Source: MED-G116 sp038107835
GTDB lineage: Bacteria > Pseudomonadota > Alphaproteobacteria > Puniceispirillales > Puniceispirillaceae
NCBI GenBank assembly: GCA_038107835.1
Contig: JAYNHH010000010.1
Span: 1-64,000 of the forward strand
Direction of reading: 5' to 3'
DNA length: 64,000 nucleotides
The position numbers and the translations under genes are program-made. Below the pieces are notes generated by a model. It was not told the DNA's origin. It worked only from the letters and a program-made list of their open reading frames with translations, and searched no databases. The first letter of the stretch is position 1. Each line of letters opens with the position of its first letter. This document shows, piece by piece, positions 44,569 through 54,355 of the stretch.

Positions 44569-47010
44569 CTAGCTGCGCATGCGCCCGGAATTGGCGTCAA
44601 AGAGCGGCTGCGCCTGCAAGGTGGCCACGAGCTGTTCATCGAGCAGCTCAATCTCCCACCCCTCAACCTCGTCTGCAAGCTCTTTTGGCACATAACCCTG
44701 AGCCACAGAGACACCCGAAGCATGGGCGTAGCCGCCTGACGTCACCCAGCCGACGACCTTGCCATCATGCGAAATCGGCTCATCACCGATGACATCGGCA
44801 TCCTTTGCCGCGACAACGAAGCTGCGCAGCCGCAGGGTGCCGCCCGAGTCGCGCTCGGCAAGGGCGCCTGCCCGGCCAATGAAATCGGTGTCCTTCCCGT
44901 AGGCAACAAAGCGGTCAAGACCAGTTTCAATCGGGCCATAGATCGGCCGGTATTCGCGTGCCCAGGTGCCAAAGTTCTTTTCCAGACGCAACGCATTCAG
45001 GGCACGTGAGCCAAACAGGCCTATATTATGCTCAGCGCCAGCCAGCATCAGCTGGTCGAACAGATTGATCTGATATTCCGGCTTTACCCAGATTTCATAG
45101 CCAAGATCACCGGTAAAGCTGACACGCCCTACGATTGCCGGCACCATGCCTATATCCATTTCGCGCACGGCCATGAATTTCATCGCCTCATGCGAGACAT
45201 CCTCATCCGTGCAGGCCTGCAACACGGCGCGCGCATTCGGGCCGGCAAGAGTCAGGCCAACAAGACCGAGATTGTGCGAGACCAGATCCACCGAACCATC
45301 ATCTGGCAGATGCGCGAGGAACCACCGCATGTGATAGCTCTCAGCAGCACCAGAGCCAATGATCAGGAAGCGGTCATCATCAAGCGTGGCAAGCGAGAAA
45401 TCGCCAATGACCTTGCCATCCTCCTTCAGCATTGGTGCCAGGGTCATCCGGCCCCGTGCCGGAATCCTGGCTGCCAGCATCCGATCAAGCCAGGCACGGG
45501 CTCCCGGCCCGGAAATGCTGTATTTGGCGAAGCCGGAGGTATCACCAAGACCGACAGAGGCACGGACAGCATTGCATTCTGCGGCAACATGATCGAAATC
45601 CGTTGACCGCCGCCACGAGAATTCATCAACAACCCCCGCGGGCGCGTACCAGAGTGGAATTTCCAGCCCATAGGCCGCACCAAACTGGGCGCCTGCTGCC
45701 TTTTGCCGGTCATAGACAGGTGTCGTCAGGAATGGGCGCGCTGCCGTCAGCTCCTCGTTCGGATACCGAATCGAGAAACGGCGCGAATAATTCTCGCGCA
45801 CCCGCGCATTGGTAAAGGCCATGCTGGTGTAATCGCCAAATCGGCTGACATCCATCGCCCAGACATCAAAGCCCGGATCGCCATTGACCATCCAATTCGC
45901 AAGCGACAGGCCGACACCACCACCCTGGCTGAAACCAGCCATGACAGCGCAGGCCGACCAGAAATTGGTCATGCCCTTCACCGGACCGACAAGCGGGTTG
46001 CCATCAGGCGAGAAGGTGAAGGGACCATTGATGATCTGCTTGATTCCGGCGCGCTCGAATGCCGGAAAATGCTGGAATCCAACCTCAAGCGATGGCGCGA
46101 TCCTGTCGATATCAGGCTCAAGCAGCTGATGACCAAACTCCCAGGAGGTGGTTTTTTCCGCCCATGGCTTGCCCGCGCGTTCATAGGTACCCATCAACAT
46201 GCCGCCACGTTCCTGGCGAACATAGATCTCACCATCGAAATCAACCGCGTGAATGACCTCGGCCCCGGTGGCGGCATTCACTTCTGCCACTTCCGGCATG
46301 TCCTCGGTAAGAAGATACATATGCTCCATCGCCAGCACTGGTAACTCAAGGCCGACCATGCGCCCGACCTCGCGCGCCCACAGCCCGGCCGCATTGACCA
46401 CATGTTCAGCGGCGATCGTCCCCTTGTTGGTCACCACCTGCCAGGTGCCATCTGGATCCTGCGACAGATTTTCAACCTTTGTGTGGGTATGAAACTGGGC
46501 GCCATTCCTGCGCGCCGCCTTGGCATAGGCATGGGTGACGCCATAAGGGTCAACATGGCCCTCGATCGGGTCATACATGGCCCCGACAAACTGGGACGGG
46601 TCGATCAGCGGCAGCAATTCATGCGCCCGCTCCGGTGTAATGATCTCCAGATCATCCATGCCAAGATATTTGCCCTTGGCATAGACGCCCTTGAGCCAGT
46701 CAAACCGTTCCTCGGTTGCGGCCAGCATGACACCACCTGTCATATGGAGCGTGATGTCCTGCCCGGACAGCTCTTCAATTTCCTTGTACAGGTTGATCGT
46801 ATATTGCTGCAGCTTGGCGACATTCGGGTCGCCATTGATGGTGTGCATGCCACCGGCGGCGTGCCAGGTGGACCCGGATGTGAGTTCCGAGCGCTCGAGC
46901 ATGACAACATCCGTCCAGCCGAGCTTCGTGAGATGATACAGCACTGAAGCGCCGACAACACCGCCGCCAATCACAACGACACGGGCAGTGGTTTGCATTT
47001 CTTCACTCAT
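44569..47010 (-). CDS. Dimethylglycine dehydrogenase-family flavoprotein
   Basis: Two-part enzyme of 813 residues. The N-terminal DAO-type FAD domain has VVIGGGVVGASVLYHL and GSTWHAAGG, whose His50 is the covalent FAD attachment site in DMGDH. A bridging FAO_M region follows, and the C-terminal half (about 430-800) is a GcvT-like THF-binding domain. It would demethylate dimethylglycine or sarcosine and hand formaldehyde to THF. In this locus it may serve glycine betaine breakdown in parallel with TMA breakdown. It is divergent from mgdABCD with a 338-bp shared region; GGGGGATC precedes the start. Confidence 0.88.
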   Translation of the reverse strand: MSEEMQTTARVVVIGGGVVGASVLYHLTKLGWTDVVMLERSELTSGSTWHAAGGMHTINGDPNVAKLQQYTINLYKEIEELSGQDITLHMTGGVMLAATEERFDWLKGVYAKGKYLGMDDLEIITPERAHELLPLIDPSQFVGAMYDPIEGHVDPYGVTHAYAKAARRNGAQFHTHTKVENLSQDPDGTWQVVTNKGTIAAEHVVNAAGLWAREVGRMVGLELPVLAMEHMYLLTEDMPEVAEVNAATGAEVIHAVDFDGEIYVRQERGGMLMGTYERAGKPWAEKTTSWEFGHQLLEPDIDRIAPSLEVGFQHFPAFERAGIKQIINGPFTFSPDGNPLVGPVKGMTNFWSACAVMAGFSQGGGVGLSLANWMVNGDPGFDVWAMDVSRFGDYTSMAFTNARVRENYSRRFSIRYPNEELTAARPFLTTPVYDRQKAAGAQFGAAYGLEIPLWYAPAGVVDEFSWRRSTDFDHVAAECNAVRASVGLGDTSGFAKYSISGPGARAWLDRMLAARIPARGRMTLAPMLKEDGKVIGDFSLATLDDDRFLIIGSGAAESYHMRWFLAHLPDDGSVDLVSHNLGLVGLTLAGPNARAVLQACTDEDVSHEAMKFMAVREMDIGMVPAIVGRVSFTGDLGYEIWVKPEYQINLFDQLMLAGAEHNIGLFGSRALNALRLEKNFGTWAREYRPIYGPIETGLDRFVAYGKDTDFIGRAGALAERDSGGTLRLRSFVVAAKDADVIGDEPISHDGKVVGWVTSGGYAHASGVSVAQGYVPKELADEVEGWEIELLDEQLVATLQAQPLFDANSGRMRS

Positions 47011-47348
47011 GTGATTGATCCCCCAATTGGTCAGGAATTGGTATATTCCATCTACATAATCTGATGGGGCGATATGCTGTTCAATTTTTTGGCCTATTGC
47101 AATAGAATAATGCTCAGAACACGTATTTCAGGCGCAAATCACAAAAAACGGCTCTTGACGGACGACGCAAATCTGTCCAGTTTCGGTATAGCTATGGTTC
47201 ATAGTTCAGCGGAATGGTGAACCCAGCGAAAATGAGGATTTACCGCATTAATCTGCCAACGGTGTCGTCTTTTGTCATGACATCGTCCGATTTCAGACGT
47301 AACGGCCCGACGGCCACCGCCATCATCAAAATGGTGAGAGGACAAGCG
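47011..47348. promoter_or_regulatory. Divergent control region between DMGDH-type gene and mgdA
   Basis: A 338-bp region without a convincing gene. It holds TTGGT-N6-TTGGT at 47027-47042, just upstream of the DMGDH-type start, and a perfect 12-bp palindrome CTATTGCAATAG at 47094-47105. The mgdA frame is open through the right half, but the family similarity and ribosome site support a start at 47349. Confidence 0.55.
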
Positions 47349-48623
47349 ATGCGAGTGACAGGAAAAAATTCCGGACGGTATTCAGGTCTGCGGGTGATCA
47401 AGGAGGCGCTGACTGGCCATCGCGGCTGGAAACCAGCCTGGCGCGACCCGCAGCCGAAAAAAGAGTATGACATCATCATTGTCGGCGGCGGCGGCCATGG
47501 TCTGGCAACGGCGCATTATCTGGCAAGCAAATTCAACATCACATCGGTCGCAGTCATTGAAAAGGGCTGGATTGGTGGTGGCAATGTCGGCCGCAATACG
47601 ACAATCATCCGCTCAAACTATCTGCTTGACGGCAACGAGCCATTCTATGAATTTTCGCTGAAGCTGTGGGAAGGGTTGGAACAGGACGTCAATTACAACG
47701 CGATGGTCAGCCAGCGCGGCATTTTGAATTTGATCCACACCGACGCCCAGCGCGATGCCTATCGCCGCAGGGGCAATGCCATGATGCTGAACGGTGCGGA
47801 TGCGGAGTTGCTGAATGCCGAGCAGGTGCGCGCCGAATGCCCCTTCCTGAATTTTGACAATAACCGGTTTCCGATCAAGGGTGGCCTGGCCCAGCGGCGC
47901 GGCGGCACCGTCCGGCACGATGCCGTGGCCTGGGGCTATGCGCGCTCTGCCGACAGCCGTGGCGTCGATATCATCCAGAATTGCGAAGTCACAGGCTTTC
48001 GCATCAGGAACGGCAAATGCAGCGGTGTCGAGACCTCGAAAGGCTTCATCGGCGCAAAAAAGATCGGCGTTGCAGTTGCCGGCAATTCCGGCAAGGTGAT
48101 GGGTATGGCGGGCATGCGGCTACCGATCGAGAGCCATGTATTGCAGGCCTTTGTCTCGGAAGGCCTGAAACCGATCATCCCGGGTGTGATTACGTTCGGC
48201 GCCGGCCATTTCTATGTCAGCCAGTCGGACAAGGGGGGTCTTGTCTTTGGTGGCGACATTGACGGCTACAATTCCTACGCACAGCGTGGCAACCTGCCGG
48301 TCGTTGAGGATGTCTGCGAGGGGGGCATGGCCCTGATGCCGATGATCGGCCGGGCCCGGCTTTTGCGGATGTGGGGCGGCATCATGGATATGAGCATGGA
48401 TGGTTCACCCATCATCGACAGGACTGGCATCGAGGGACTCTATTTCAATGGTGGCTGGTGCTATGGCGGGTTCAAGGCGACACCAGGGTCAGGCTGGGTA
48501 TTCGCCCATCTGCTGGCAACCGACGAGCCGCACAGGACCGCAACCGAGCTGCGCTTTGATCGATTCCAGCGCGGCTACATGATCGACGAAAAAGGGTCCG
48601 GCGCACAGCCGAACCTTCACTAG
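47349..48623 (+). CDS. mgdA: N-methylglutamate dehydrogenase subunit A (SoxB-like)
   Basis: Flavin-binding oxidoreductase subunit of 424 residues, homologous to the beta subunit of heterotetrameric sarcosine oxidase. It has DIIIVGGGGHGLATAHYL, then EKGWIGGGNVGRNTT, and RRGGTVRHDAVAWGYARSA, where the SoxB family attaches FMN to His. With MgdBCD it oxidises N-methylglutamate to glutamate and formaldehyde (or methylene-THF). The start MRVTGKN follows GAGAGGA; earlier in-frame ATGs lack one. Sarcosine oxidase is the alternative assignment; gmaS/mgs context favours Mgd. Confidence 0.87.
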   Translation: MRVTGKNSGRYSGLRVIKEALTGHRGWKPAWRDPQPKKEYDIIIVGGGGHGLATAHYLASKFNITSVAVIEKGWIGGGNVGRNTTIIRSNYLLDGNEPFYEFSLKLWEGLEQDVNYNAMVSQRGILNLIHTDAQRDAYRRRGNAMMLNGADAELLNAEQVRAECPFLNFDNNRFPIKGGLAQRRGGTVRHDAVAWGYARSADSRGVDIIQNCEVTGFRIRNGKCSGVETSKGFIGAKKIGVAVAGNSGKVMGMAGMRLPIESHVLQAFVSEGLKPIIPGVITFGAGHFYVSQSDKGGLVFGGDIDGYNSYAQRGNLPVVEDVCEGGMALMPMIGRARLLRMWGGIMDMSMDGSPIIDRTGIEGLYFNGGWCYGGFKATPGSGWVFAHLLATDEPHRTATELRFDRFQRGYMIDEKGSGAQPNLH

Positions 48624-48643
48624 GCCGGACAGGAGGCGCAGCA

Positions 48644-48931
48644 ATGATTATTGATCATCCCCTTCTCGGCCCGCGTGACAGCGCGGAATTCACCTATCTT
48701 GGCGACGCCAGTCTGATTGACCGTCCTGATTGGCAGGACAAAAGGGCTGCCGGCAAATTCTATGAATATCAGTATCTGCGGGACAATCCGGCAGGTGAAC
48801 ATCAGGAACTCTGGTACCACGAGGCTGGTGACCGTAGCTGGCTTGTTGTTACCCGCAACACGGTGACGCATGAGATCACCAAGGTCGAACTCGCCCGTGA
48901 TGTGGCAAAAGCCCGGGGGCGCAGCAAATGA
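48644..48931 (+). CDS. mgdB: N-methylglutamate dehydrogenase subunit B (SoxD-like)
   Basis: Small subunit of 95 residues corresponding to the delta subunit of sarcosine oxidase (LGPRDSAEFTYLGDA and ELWYHEAGDRSWLVVTRNT). In sarcosine oxidase this subunit binds zinc through three Cys and one His. Here there is no Cys anywhere: the usual CPxCG is DHPLLG, and the GCR motif is GDR, so the zinc site is absent. The stop overlaps mgdC by ATGA. Confidence 0.85.
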   Translation: MIIDHPLLGPRDSAEFTYLGDASLIDRPDWQDKRAAGKFYEYQYLRDNPAGEHQELWYHEAGDRSWLVVTRNTVTHEITKVELARDVAKARGRSK

Positions 48932-51894
48932 GTGATGCAATGACCAGCGAACATCGCCTTGATGGCGGCCTGATCGACAGATCAACCGAGTTGAGCTTCC
49001 GCTTTGATGGCAAATCTCTCGAGGGTCATGGTGGCGATACGCTGGCCTCGGCGCTGTTGGCGAATGGTGTGCGGCTCATGGGCCGGTCTTTCAAATATCA
49101 CCGTCCGCGCGGCGTGCTGAGTGCCGGTGCCGAGGAGCCAAATGCGATTGTCGCGCTTCGCGAAGGCGCATTCACCGAGCCGAACACGCGGGCAACGACA
49201 GCCGAGCTGTTTGACGGACTTGTCGCCAGAAGCCAGAACCGGTGGCCATCTCTCGGTTTTGATGTGATGGCGGTGAATGACGTGATGTCGGATTTTCTGA
49301 CAGCAGGCTTCTATTACAAGACATTCATGTGGCCAGCGAAATTCTGGGAAAAGATCTATGAGCCGATCATTCGCCATGCAGCCGGCCTTGGCGCGCTGTC
49401 CGGGATGTCCGACCCCGACTGTTATGACAAGGGCTTCCTGCATTGTGACCTGCTGATCATCGGTGCCGGGCCCGCAGGGCTTGCCGCGGCGATGACCGCC
49501 GGCAGATCAGGTGCACGGGTGATCATTGCCGATGAGGATTTTCTGCCAGGCGGGCGACTGAACGCCGAGACCATCACGGTTGGTGATGCCGCTGGCGCCA
49601 CATGGGCCGCGCAGATGGCTGGTGAGCTGGCGAGCATGCCCAACGTCCGGCTGATGACCCGCACCACCGTCATTGGTGCGTTCGACCATGGCATCTATGG
49701 TGCCGTTGAACGGGTGACCGATCATCTGGCGGCAGCGCCCGAAGGCAAGGCGCGGCAGGTGCTGTGGCGGATTTACTCGAAGCGGGCCATTCTTGCCGCC
49801 GGATCAATCGAACGACCTATCGCCTTTGCGAATAATGACCGGCCGGGAATTATGCAGGCCGGTGCCGTTCGCGCCTACGCGAACAGATGGGCGGTTGCCG
49901 CCGCATCGGACGTGGCAGTCTTTACCAACAATGATGACGGCCATCGGACAGCGAGCGACCTTGCCGCCAAGGGTGTGAAAGTCGCCGCCATCATCGACAC
50001 CCGTGCCGACGCGCCCGACCATGCCGATGCCGAGGTCTTTGCCGGTGCCTGTGTCACTGACAGCCGCGGACGGCTCGGCCTGTCAAAGGTCAGGGTCAGG
50101 TTCGCAGATGGCAGCCAGCGCTGGATCAAATGCGGGGCGCTTGGCGTTTCGGGTGGCTGGAACCCGAATGTGCATCTCACCTGTCACCAACGCGGCCGCC
50201 CTGTCTGGGATGAAACCATTGCCGCCTTCGTTCCAGGTGCAGTCGGGCCAGCTGGATTGAGCAGCGCCGGCGCAGCGTCAGGCATGTTCAGCACGGCAGC
50301 GGCGCTGACCGGTGGCGCGGCAGCGGCTGTTAGCGCCCTTGGCGAAATCGGAATCAAGGCCAAAGCCATGGCCCTGCCGACGGCCGAGGACGCGCCAGTC
50401 AACATCAGCGCATTCTGGCATGTCAACGGCAAGGGCCGCGCCTGGCTTGACCAGCAGAATGACGTCACCGTGAAGGATGTGAAACTGGCGCATCAGGAGA
50501 ATTTCCAGTCTGTCGAGCATCTGAAACGATACACCACGCTTGGCATGGCGACCGATCAGGGCAAGACCTCAAACATTGCCGGCCTTGCGGTGATGGCAGA
50601 GATCGCCGGCAAGTCGATTCCCGAGGTTGGCACCACCATCTATCGCCCACCCTACACACCAACAGCAATTGGCGCGTTTGGCGGCCGTTCGCGTGACGAG
50701 ACCTTCCGGCCTGTGCGTCTGACCCCATCGCATAAATGGGCCAGTGAACGGGGGGCCGTCTTTGTTGAGGTTGGCATGTGGATGCGCGCCCAGTGGTTTG
50801 CGCAGGCGGGCGAGACCGAGTGGCGTCAATCCGTTGACCGGGAAGTGCTGGCAACACGCCGGTCAGTCGGCGTGTGTGACGTGACGACACTTGGCAAGAT
50901 TGATGTACAGGGCGCTGATGCGGCAATGTTTCTGAACCGCATCTATTGCAATGGCTTTGCCAAACTGCCTGTTGGCAGGACACGGTACGGCCTGATGCTG
51001 CGTGAGGATGGCATCGTGATGGATGACGGCACCACGGCGCGCCTTGGTGAAACGCATTTCGTCATGACTACAACAACGGCAAATGCCGTTGGCGTTTTCC
51101 GCCACATGGAATTTGCCCGCCAATGTCTGTGGCCCGATCTTGATGTCCAGATCATCTCGACAACCGAAGCCTGGGCGCAGTTTGCCGTCGCCGGACCAAA
51201 TTCACGCAGAGTGCTGGAAAAGATCGTCGATCCGGAATTCGACATTTCCAATGATGGTTTTCCGTTCATGGCCTGTGGTGAAATCACGGTATGTGGCGGT
51301 TTGCGGGCGCGGTTGTTCCGCATTTCCTTCTCTGGTGAGCTTGCCTATGAGATCGCCGTGCCAACCCGATATGGCGACGCGCTGATACGACGTCTGATGG
51401 AAGCCGGCGACGAATTTGACATTACCCCTTACGGCACAGAAGCGCTTGGGGTGATGCGAATCGAGAAAGGCCATGCCGCCGGTAATGAGTTGAACGGAAC
51501 AACAACGGCGTTGAATCTGGGACTTGGCCGGATGGTGTCCAAAACCAAAGACAGCATTGGCTCCATCCTGTCGGAGCGTGAGGGGCTGACCCGCGATGAT
51601 GCGCTGATGCAGGTGGGTTTCAAACCTGTTGATTCCAGTGACCCAGTTGTTGCCGGGTCCCATCTGATGGCCGTTGGCGACCCAGCCAATGCCGCGCATG
51701 ATCAGGGCTACATAACCTCAGCCGCCTATTCACCGATTCTGGGCTCATCCATCGGTATCGGCTTTTTGAAGAATGGGGCGACACGCAAGGGCGAAATCAT
51801 TCGCGCCATGAACCCGGTCGAGGGTTCAGAAGTCCTGGTCGAGGTGGTAAGCGCCCATTTTGTTGATCCAGAGGGGGAACGTCTTCGTGCATGA
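48928..51894 (+). CDS. mgdC: N-methylglutamate dehydrogenase subunit C (SoxA-like)
   Basis: Large subunit of 988 residues, homologous to sarcosine oxidase alpha. An N-terminal ferredoxin-like region (about 20-90; RSFKYHRPRGVLSAG) precedes an NAD-binding Rossmann domain with LIIGAGPAGLAAAMTAGR (about 170-190). The C-terminal third (about 600-980) is a GcvT-type THF-binding domain with EIAVPTRYGDALIRRL. It couples the oxidation by MgdA to C1 transfer on THF. ATGA overlap with mgdB and overlap with mgdD point to strict operon translation. Confidence 0.88.
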   Translation: MSDAMTSEHRLDGGLIDRSTELSFRFDGKSLEGHGGDTLASALLANGVRLMGRSFKYHRPRGVLSAGAEEPNAIVALREGAFTEPNTRATTAELFDGLVARSQNRWPSLGFDVMAVNDVMSDFLTAGFYYKTFMWPAKFWEKIYEPIIRHAAGLGALSGMSDPDCYDKGFLHCDLLIIGAGPAGLAAAMTAGRSGARVIIADEDFLPGGRLNAETITVGDAAGATWAAQMAGELASMPNVRLMTRTTVIGAFDHGIYGAVERVTDHLAAAPEGKARQVLWRIYSKRAILAAGSIERPIAFANNDRPGIMQAGAVRAYANRWAVAAASDVAVFTNNDDGHRTASDLAAKGVKVAAIIDTRADAPDHADAEVFAGACVTDSRGRLGLSKVRVRFADGSQRWIKCGALGVSGGWNPNVHLTCHQRGRPVWDETIAAFVPGAVGPAGLSSAGAASGMFSTAAALTGGAAAAVSALGEIGIKAKAMALPTAEDAPVNISAFWHVNGKGRAWLDQQNDVTVKDVKLAHQENFQSVEHLKRYTTLGMATDQGKTSNIAGLAVMAEIAGKSIPEVGTTIYRPPYTPTAIGAFGGRSRDETFRPVRLTPSHKWASERGAVFVEVGMWMRAQWFAQAGETEWRQSVDREVLATRRSVGVCDVTTLGKIDVQGADAAMFLNRIYCNGFAKLPVGRTRYGLMLREDGIVMDDGTTARLGETHFVMTTTTANAVGVFRHMEFARQCLWPDLDVQIISTTEAWAQFAVAGPNSRRVLEKIVDPEFDISNDGFPFMACGEITVCGGLRARLFRISFSGELAYEIAVPTRYGDALIRRLMEAGDEFDITPYGTEALGVMRIEKGHAAGNELNGTTTALNLGLGRMVSKTKDSIGSILSEREGLTRDDALMQVGFKPVDSSDPVVAGSHLMAVGDPANAAHDQGYITSAAYSPILGSSIGIGFLKNGATRKGEIIRAMNPVEGSEVLVEVVSAHFVDPEGERLRA

Positions 51895-52465
51895 TCTTGT
51901 TCCACTAACACCACTCGGCGGTGACAGCGCACAGAGTGAGACAATCAAGGGTGTCACCATCAGAGAGATGCCGGCTTTTGCCTATGCGTCGATGGCCATG
52001 CGCCTTGGCAGGAAAACCGGCTTCCAGCGTGCCGCCAAAAAGGCAACTGGCATCTCACCACCACCGCCCGGCGAGAGCGCAGTCATCAAAGCCGGCAGCG
52101 GTCTGCTGACCGTTTTCTGGACCGGTGTGGACCAATGGATGGTTGAGGCGCCGCACGCAGGCCATGCCGACCTTGCTGCGCAGCTGAGCGGCACGCTGAA
52201 GGACAATGCATCCGTCACTGAACAGAATGATGGCTGGGCCAGATTTGATCTGCAGGGTGAAAATTGTGTCGCCGTTCTCGAACGACTAAGTGCCGCCGAC
52301 AGCGCCAGCATGCAGGCTGGTGCAACAACACGCACCACAATCGAGCATCTGGGCTGTTTTCTGCTTTGCCGGAAGGCAGCAACGCATTTCAGCGTGATCT
52401 GCCCACGCTCTGGTGCTGCATCCATGTATCATGCGCTGGTGACAATGGCGCAATCTGCCCTGTAG
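51887..52465 (+). CDS. mgdD: N-methylglutamate dehydrogenase subunit D (SoxG-like)
   Basis: Gamma-subunit-like protein of 192 residues related to the GcvT fold (LLTVFWTGVDQWMVEAP, DGWARFDLQGENCVAVLERL, HLGCFLLCRKAATHFSVICP). The start is GTG 51887, inside the mgdC stop region and preceded by GAGGGGGAAC; the TTG 27 bp earlier has no ribosome site. It is the last gene of mgdABCD and is convergent with the small membrane-protein gene at 52584. Confidence 0.85.
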   Translation: MHDLVPLTPLGGDSAQSETIKGVTIREMPAFAYASMAMRLGRKTGFQRAAKKATGISPPPPGESAVIKAGSGLLTVFWTGVDQWMVEAPHAGHADLAAQLSGTLKDNASVTEQNDGWARFDLQGENCVAVLERLSAADSASMQAGATTRTTIEHLGCFLLCRKAATHFSVICPRSGAASMYHALVTMAQSAL

Positions 52466-52543
52466 TCAAATGTCAGTCACCCGGCAGTCACACGCCATCC
52501 AACGGGAGCCGAAACCGCCCCAGGATGGGTGAAAGGCGGGATG

Positions 52544-52574
52544 ACACAAGAGGGCGCAAAGCCCCCTCTTGTGT
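52544..52574. terminator. Perfect hairpin between convergent mgdD and small-protein gene
   Basis: ACACAAGAGGG (52544-52554) and CCCTCTTGTGT (52564-52574) form a perfect 11-bp stem with a 9-nt loop in the gap between two converging genes. There is no clear T-run on either side, so it may act with Rho or as a 3'-end stabiliser. Confidence 0.6.
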
Positions 52575-52583
52575 TGCAAGGTC

Positions 52584-52799
52584 TCAATACCGTTCAATCG
52601 CTGACTTTATTTTTTCCTCGTCATGAACAGCGCCAACCGCCTCCAGCTCGCGGCTCTCACCCTTGAACTGGATCCGGTGCCATCCGAGCCAGAAAATGAC
52701 GCCGGCAATGGTCATTGCCAGCTCCCATCCCTGGAACGGATAGATTGCTCCGACCTCAGCGAGATCGACTGCCCAATCTGAATATCCGATTCTCGACAT
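52584..52799 (-). CDS. Small single-span membrane protein paired with amt (71 aa)
   Basis: No recognised family. A short acidic N-terminus leads to one transmembrane helix (about residues 26-41) that ends FWLGWHR, then a charged tail (FKGESRELE). Positive residues after the helix put the C-terminus in the cytosol. It starts 9 bp after the ammonium transporter gene on the same strand, so they are co-transcribed. The second transporter here is also followed by a tiny single-span protein with the same layout: Glu before the helix, W-[LV]-G-...-HR at its end, then ES. This suggests a subunit or modulator of the Amt. Confidence 0.82.
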   Translation of the reverse strand: MSRIGYSDWAVDLAEVGAIYPFQGWELAMTIAGVIFWLGWHRIQFKGESRELEAVGAVHDEEKIKSAIERY

Positions 52800-52808
52800 G
52801 ACGTCCTC

Positions 52809-54164
52809 CTATGATTTCAGTTCCGCATGTTCAGCTGCCCTGACGTCAGCCATGGCAGCCTCATACGCATCGTTATCCTCGTAATCGAGGCCGGCAAGCT
52901 CGACCGCGCGCGGCACCCGCAACACACCCATGCTTGCCTGAATCCGGGCCACGACATATGCCGGCAGAAACCCGAGAACACCAAACATGATGACTGCTCC
53001 AACAAACTGACCAAGCGGATTGATCGTTGCATATCCCTCATAGGGAGAAGACGGCGCACCCCACAGGACGAAACCGGCAATGATCAGCCCGACAAAGCCC
53101 GCATAGCCGTGAACCGCAACGGCGCCAACAACATCATCAATCTTGAATTTACGTTCAACCCAATGATGCAGCCGATAGGCAATAACGACACCAACGGCAC
53201 CAATCAGCATGGCCTGAATGGAATGATAGAGATCATTGCCCGCAGACGCGGTGATCAATCCGGCAAGGCCGCCTGAGAATGTCCAGAAGGGATTGCCTCT
53301 GGAGACGGCGTAGCCAGCCATCAGACCACCTGACAGTGACAGGATGAAGTTCAGCGTAATCGCCCCAAGTGTTGTTGGCGCAAGATAGATATTGGTCGCT
53401 GTCCAGGTGACACCTGTTATCTGGCCATCAATAACTTCAGGCGCGATCATCGGGACATTGCAGGCCGCATAAAAGCCCCAGAACCCGGTATAGATCAGAA
53501 AGATACCCACGCAGAGCAGCCAGGGATTATGCGGCGGAATATCACGCGGTTCACCCGATTTGGTGAATTTTCCCAGCCGTGGGCCAAGAACCGCCAGAAC
53601 ACCCAGCGCATAACCGCCGGCAATGGCGTGAATAACGCCAGACGCATAGGCATCATGATACCCAAGCTCGCGCACCATCCATCCGCCATAATGCCAGCCC
53701 CACGCCGCGTCGATGATCCAGAAAACCGATCCGATGAGAACCGCGTGAACCCAGAAGGCGCTTGACCAGATGCGCTCAATCACCGAGCCGGACACGATCG
53801 ATGCCGCCGTCCAGGAAAACAGCAGAAAGGCGGCCCAGAAAACACCAGTAATCCGGTCACCCAGATGTGTGGCCATGGTTGGTGAGGTCGGCAGATTGGC
53901 GCTGCCGGCATCCATATTCAACCCACCGAAAAGTGGGAAATCGGGGAAGGACCAATAGATCCACCAACCGAAAAGATAGAATGTCACGCTGACCAGGGGA
54001 ATGATCATGATATTTTTCATCAGCGTGTGTGTGTGGTTGCGGCGCCGGCTGGCGGCAACCTCATATAAGCAAAACCCGACATGAATCAGGAACATAAATA
54101 CAACTGTAACCCAATAATAAAATTCCGTGAAAACTGTGGTGAGAGCCTCAAGATTGCTTCCCAT
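52809..54164 (-). CDS. amt: Ammonium transporter (first copy)
   Basis: Amt/Mep/Rh channel of 451 residues with 11 predicted spans. The twin pore histidines are in GVIHAIAGG and AVAVHGYAG. The start at MGSNLEAL follows GGAGGAAAAT; two earlier in-frame Mets lie before this site. The N-terminus (EFYYWVTVVFMFLIHVGFCLYE) forms the first span. No glnK (PII) gene is next to it, unlike the usual glnK-amtB pair; a small membrane protein follows instead. It could recapture the ammonium lost from methylamine breakdown or import methylammonium. Confidence 0.93.
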   Translation of the reverse strand: MGSNLEALTTVFTEFYYWVTVVFMFLIHVGFCLYEVAASRRRNHTHTLMKNIMIIPLVSVTFYLFGWWIYWSFPDFPLFGGLNMDAGSANLPTSPTMATHLGDRITGVFWAAFLLFSWTAASIVSGSVIERIWSSAFWVHAVLIGSVFWIIDAAWGWHYGGWMVRELGYHDAYASGVIHAIAGGYALGVLAVLGPRLGKFTKSGEPRDIPPHNPWLLCVGIFLIYTGFWGFYAACNVPMIAPEVIDGQITGVTWTATNIYLAPTTLGAITLNFILSLSGGLMAGYAVSRGNPFWTFSGGLAGLITASAGNDLYHSIQAMLIGAVGVVIAYRLHHWVERKFKIDDVVGAVAVHGYAGFVGLIIAGFVLWGAPSSPYEGYATINPLGQFVGAVIMFGVLGFLPAYVVARIQASMGVLRVPRAVELAGLDYEDNDAYEAAMADVRAAEHAELKS

Positions 54165-54355
54165 ATTTTCCTCCATTTTCAATTATTGTGATCTTGTATC
54201 TGGTGATTTCAGATGTTTAACCTCCGTCTCATTGGCACCGGCCATCCTATCCATGAAAAATTAAATATTGATTAATTTTGATAATTTTTAATCGTGTAGA
54301 TTTATTTCAGCAGCCCCTCCCAGGCCTGCCTCCCCTCAGAGTCAGATTTTGGCGC

